Assembly: GCA_017532145.1 (NCBI GenBank)
Contig: JAFXJR010000097.1
Location: 1 to 64,000 of the forward strand
DNA from: Lachnospiraceae bacterium
Lineage (GTDB): Bacteria; Bacillota; Clostridia; Lachnospirales; Lachnospiraceae
DNA length: 64,000 nucleotides
Direction: 5' to 3'
A program made the translations under genes and the position numbers. Below, piece after piece: positions 61,926-64,000 of the stretch (position 1 is the first letter of the stretch; each line of letters begins with the position of its first letter). The notes below the pieces were generated by a model. It made no database searches. It was given only the letters and a program-made list of their open reading frames with translations, and had not been told where the DNA came from.

Positions 61926-64000
61926 AAGACTGTTAATGGCAATGACGGCAGCCTTCCTTCTGGTTTCTGCAGGCAGAGCCCACGCAGCAGAACCAGAGAC
62001 TGCTGTAGAGGCAGCCGTACAACAAATGGATGAAAGGGAAGAACTGACCTGTTATATCAGTTCCTGCACCATAGATGGAGCAGATAAAGAAAGGGTAAAG
62101 GTGGCAATCAGCCTGGAAGACGGAACACAGCTTCCTCAAAAGCTCTATCTGTTTGCTCTACCTGCCTATGTAGATTCACTGGAGGGATGGACACCGGTAG
62201 CAGAAGTGGAGAGCAGGGAGGGAGAGTATGCCTATGTACTGGAAACCAGTTTACTGCAGGAAGGAGTAGGCAGTCATCTGTCCTCCAGATTTGTGATTGC
62301 AGAGGAAAAGGAAGGCACTTATGTTCCTCTGTCAGATTTTGCCTGGATTACCAATCCGGAGGTACTTTCTGAGGAGATTCCTGTCAGAAAGGCATTGACA
62401 GGTCAGGGAGGTAATTCTAAAAAAGGACTTCAGGTAGTAAATAATATCCTGCCCGACATAGGGGATTTGGGAGTAAGCCACGCTTTTTTCAATATTGTGT
62501 TGCAGGAGGTAATCAGTCTGGAGCCTACAGCCTACTATCAGGATTACAATGGAACTCGTTATTATTTTACTGACCGTATTATCAAGGATTTTGACAGCCT
62601 ATTGGGTACCCTTTATGATACAGGGGCGCAGATGACAGTGGCTATTTTAAGTGAATATAGACCAGGCTATGAGTTTTTGCTCTATCCTGGTGTAAATATA
62701 AGACCGGAGACACAGGACTATGCATGGAATACGAAGGATGCTAAAAGTGCAGGCTATATTCATGCTACTTTGTATTATCTGGCAAATAGATATAATGGCA
62801 CTGACCAAAAGATTGGCAAGGTGACCAACTGGGTTATTGGCAATGAAGTAAATGATAACATGCAGTATTATTATATGGGTCCTAAGGACAGAAACAGTTT
62901 TGTTACTGAATATTACAATACCTTCCGTATTGCCTATAATGCACTAAAGAGCGGCAATGCAGCAGCCAATGTATATATTCCTTTGCAGGGACGCTGGATG
63001 ACAGCAGATACCATGACAGATTACGGCGGAAGAGGATTTTTGGAAACCTTTAATAATCTGGCTAAGTCACAGGGAAATTTCGACTGGGGTGTAGCGTATC
63101 ATCCGTATTCTTATCCTATTAGTACCAGCAATATTCTAAAGGATGGAACCTCTATGGTAGACCAGTATGGAAATCTGGTGGATGCAGGGCATGTAACAAA
63201 TGCGTGGAATACAACGCTGATTACCATGAAAAATATCAATGTACTGACAGACTATCTGAATACAACCAATCTGAAAACAGCATCAGGAAATACACGTTCT
63301 GTCATTTTGGCAGAACAGGGATGGACTTCTGTATCTAATTCCGGTGCAACGGAGACTACTCAGGCAGCCAATATTGCATTGGCTTACTATAAGGCAGAGA
63401 TGAATCCGGATATTGATGCCTTCCTGCTTAGAGCACATGTGGATGCAGAGGAGGGAAGTCCATATTTTAAATTTGGACTGTGGAGTAGTAGTCAGAGTAA
63501 TTTTGCCAGCACCAAAAAGCTTTCTTATAATATTTATAAATATATAGATACCAAGGAGTCACTGGCAGTAACCGAGTTTGCCAAGTCCATCCTGGGAATT
63601 TCTGACTGGGCCAGTGTAGTTCCCAATTTTAATGCAGCAAAATTCAACAGTATGCGTAGTATTGAAATGGGTGGTATCGTCAATGTAGACGATTGGTCTA
63701 AGGCCAGCAATAGAAGTATGATATCGGCAGATATGACAGGAACCTGGGTAAACCAGCACAATACACATGGCTTGGGAATCTATGGATACAAGGACTTTCA
63801 GGCAGGTGCTTACTACCCACGAGGAGTGGCTGTGCTGAATCCTTATGCCTATTATTTAAGTTATCAGGGATTAAAATATGAGCCGGCTTCTCCGTTAAAT
63901 TTAAGTTCCAGACCCTATCTGGGGATGACTGTCAGCTTTCAGCCTAAGAATGTAAGTGGTGGAAACGACAGGCTGCTGACCAGAATCAGAGTCTTTAGTG
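61900..64000 (+). CDS. Secreted DUF5722-type glycosidase-like protein, 3' truncated by window
   Basis: Frame open from ATG 61900 (or 61918) to the window end, at least 700 codons. Signal peptide ends near AGRAHAAEPE. The body (about residues 180-560) has the layout of a TIM-barrel glycoside hydrolase: NWVIGNEVND with Glu316 at the acid/base position, VILAEQGWTS with Glu472 at the nucleophile position, and GVAYHPYSYPIS between. These match the DUF5722 family, which is related to clan A glycosidases. It follows the SLH protease by about 30 bases and is likely co-transcribed. It may act on the glycan of this cluster or on a host or plant polymer. No SLH domain is reached before the window ends. 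Confidence 0.85.
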   Translation, partial: MKRRKRMKRRLLMAMTAAFLLVSAGRAHAAEPETAVEAAVQQMDEREELTCYISSCTIDGADKERVKVAISLEDGTQLPQKLYLFALPAYVDSLEGWTPVAEVESREGEYAYVLETSLLQEGVGSHLSSRFVIAEEKEGTYVPLSDFAWITNPEVLSEEIPVRKALTGQGGNSKKGLQVVNNILPDIGDLGVSHAFFNIVLQEVISLEPTAYYQDYNGTRYYFTDRIIKDFDSLLGTLYDTGAQMTVAILSEYRPGYEFLLYPGVNIRPETQDYAWNTKDAKSAGYIHATLYYLANRYNGTDQKIGKVTNWVIGNEVNDNMQYYYMGPKDRNSFVTEYYNTFRIAYNALKSGNAAANVYIPLQGRWMTADTMTDYGGRGFLETFNNLAKSQGNFDWGVAYHPYSYPISTSNILKDGTSMVDQYGNLVDAGHVTNAWNTTLITMKNINVLTDYLNTTNLKTASGNTRSVILAEQGWTSVSNSGATETTQAANIALAYYKAEMNPDIDAFLLRAHVDAEEGSPYFKFGLWSSSQSNFASTKKLSYNIYKYIDTKESLAVTEFAKSILGISDWASVVPNFNAAKFNSMRSIEMGGIVNVDDWSKASNRSMISADMTGTWVNQHNTHGLGIYGYKDFQAGAYYPRGVAVLNPYAYYLSYQGLKYEPASPLNLSSRPYLGMTVSFQPKNVSGGNDRLLTRIRVFS

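Overview
The window looks like a chromosomal segment of a Gram-positive, anaerobic Clostridia-type bacterium, most likely Lachnospiraceae. This is inferred from moderate GC content, strong AGGAGG-type ribosome binding sites with ATG, GTG and TTG starts, three secreted proteins with C-terminal triple SLH (S-layer homology) domains, a DUF5722-type secreted glycosidase-like protein and CsbB/YfhO-type lipid-linked sugar transferases. No rRNA, tRNA or CRISPR array was seen. Every convincing intact gene reads on the + strand.

Layout. (1) 1-1.4 kb: the 3' part of a wall protein with 264-bp Ig-like repeats and three SLH motifs, closed by a strong terminator. (2) 1.5-2.55 kb: a graveyard holding a decayed IS4-like transposase (minus strand) and a decayed Uma2-family gene. 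(3) 2.7-23.4 kb: radical SAM enzyme, glycosyltransferases (GT4, GT2), three polytopic sugar-transferase-like proteins, a PglK/MsbA-like ABC flippase, UDP-glucose dehydrogenase, a possible polymerase, an SLH protein with transglutaminase and thioredoxin-like domains, and three more GT4 enzymes. (4) 23.4-29.6 kb: a 2050-residue YfhO protein carrying six tandem membrane-tethered extracytoplasmic domains. (5) 29.7-33.1 kb: a frameshifted acyltransferase, a small helical protein and a GT2-GT4 fusion. (6) 33.3-39.5 kb, behind its own promoter: a GT2-GT4 fusion, Wzm, Wzt with a C-terminal domain, and a methyltransferase with a repetitive coiled coil. (7) 39.5-55.05 kb: a GT-C protein, GtrB/CsbB-like GT2, GT4, a probable transferase, DegT aminotransferase, GNAT, GT2, a second YfhO protein, a Wzx-like flippase, and an MBOAT plus SGNH O-acylation pair. 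(8) 55.05-59.4 kb: GDP-mannose dehydratase and reductase (to GDP-D-rhamnose), an AraC-type regulator and a second GtrB-like GT2. (9) 59.5-64 kb: a papain-like SLH protein and the 5' part of a DUF5722 glycosidase-like protein.

Together the genes describe a large factory for one or more surface glycans. Nucleotide sugars (UDP-GlcA, GDP-D-rhamnose, possibly an N-acylated amino sugar) are assembled on lipid by cytosolic GTs and exported by up to three machineries (PglK-like ABC, Wzm/Wzt, Wzx). The glycans are decorated outside the membrane by GT-C/YfhO enzymes fed from GtrB-made lipid-phosphate sugars and O-acylated by MBOAT/SGNH. SLH proteins, which in other bacteria bind secondary wall polymers, are interleaved with and flank the cluster.

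The most unusual element is one beta-type domain that appears to recur at least nine times: six copies in the giant YfhO protein, one in the second YfhO protein, one in the GT-C protein and one in the Wzt-linked methyltransferase. I also see a candidate Gram-positive counterpart of the WbdD chain-length ruler. Gene functions come from motif recognition by eye; no database search was possible.
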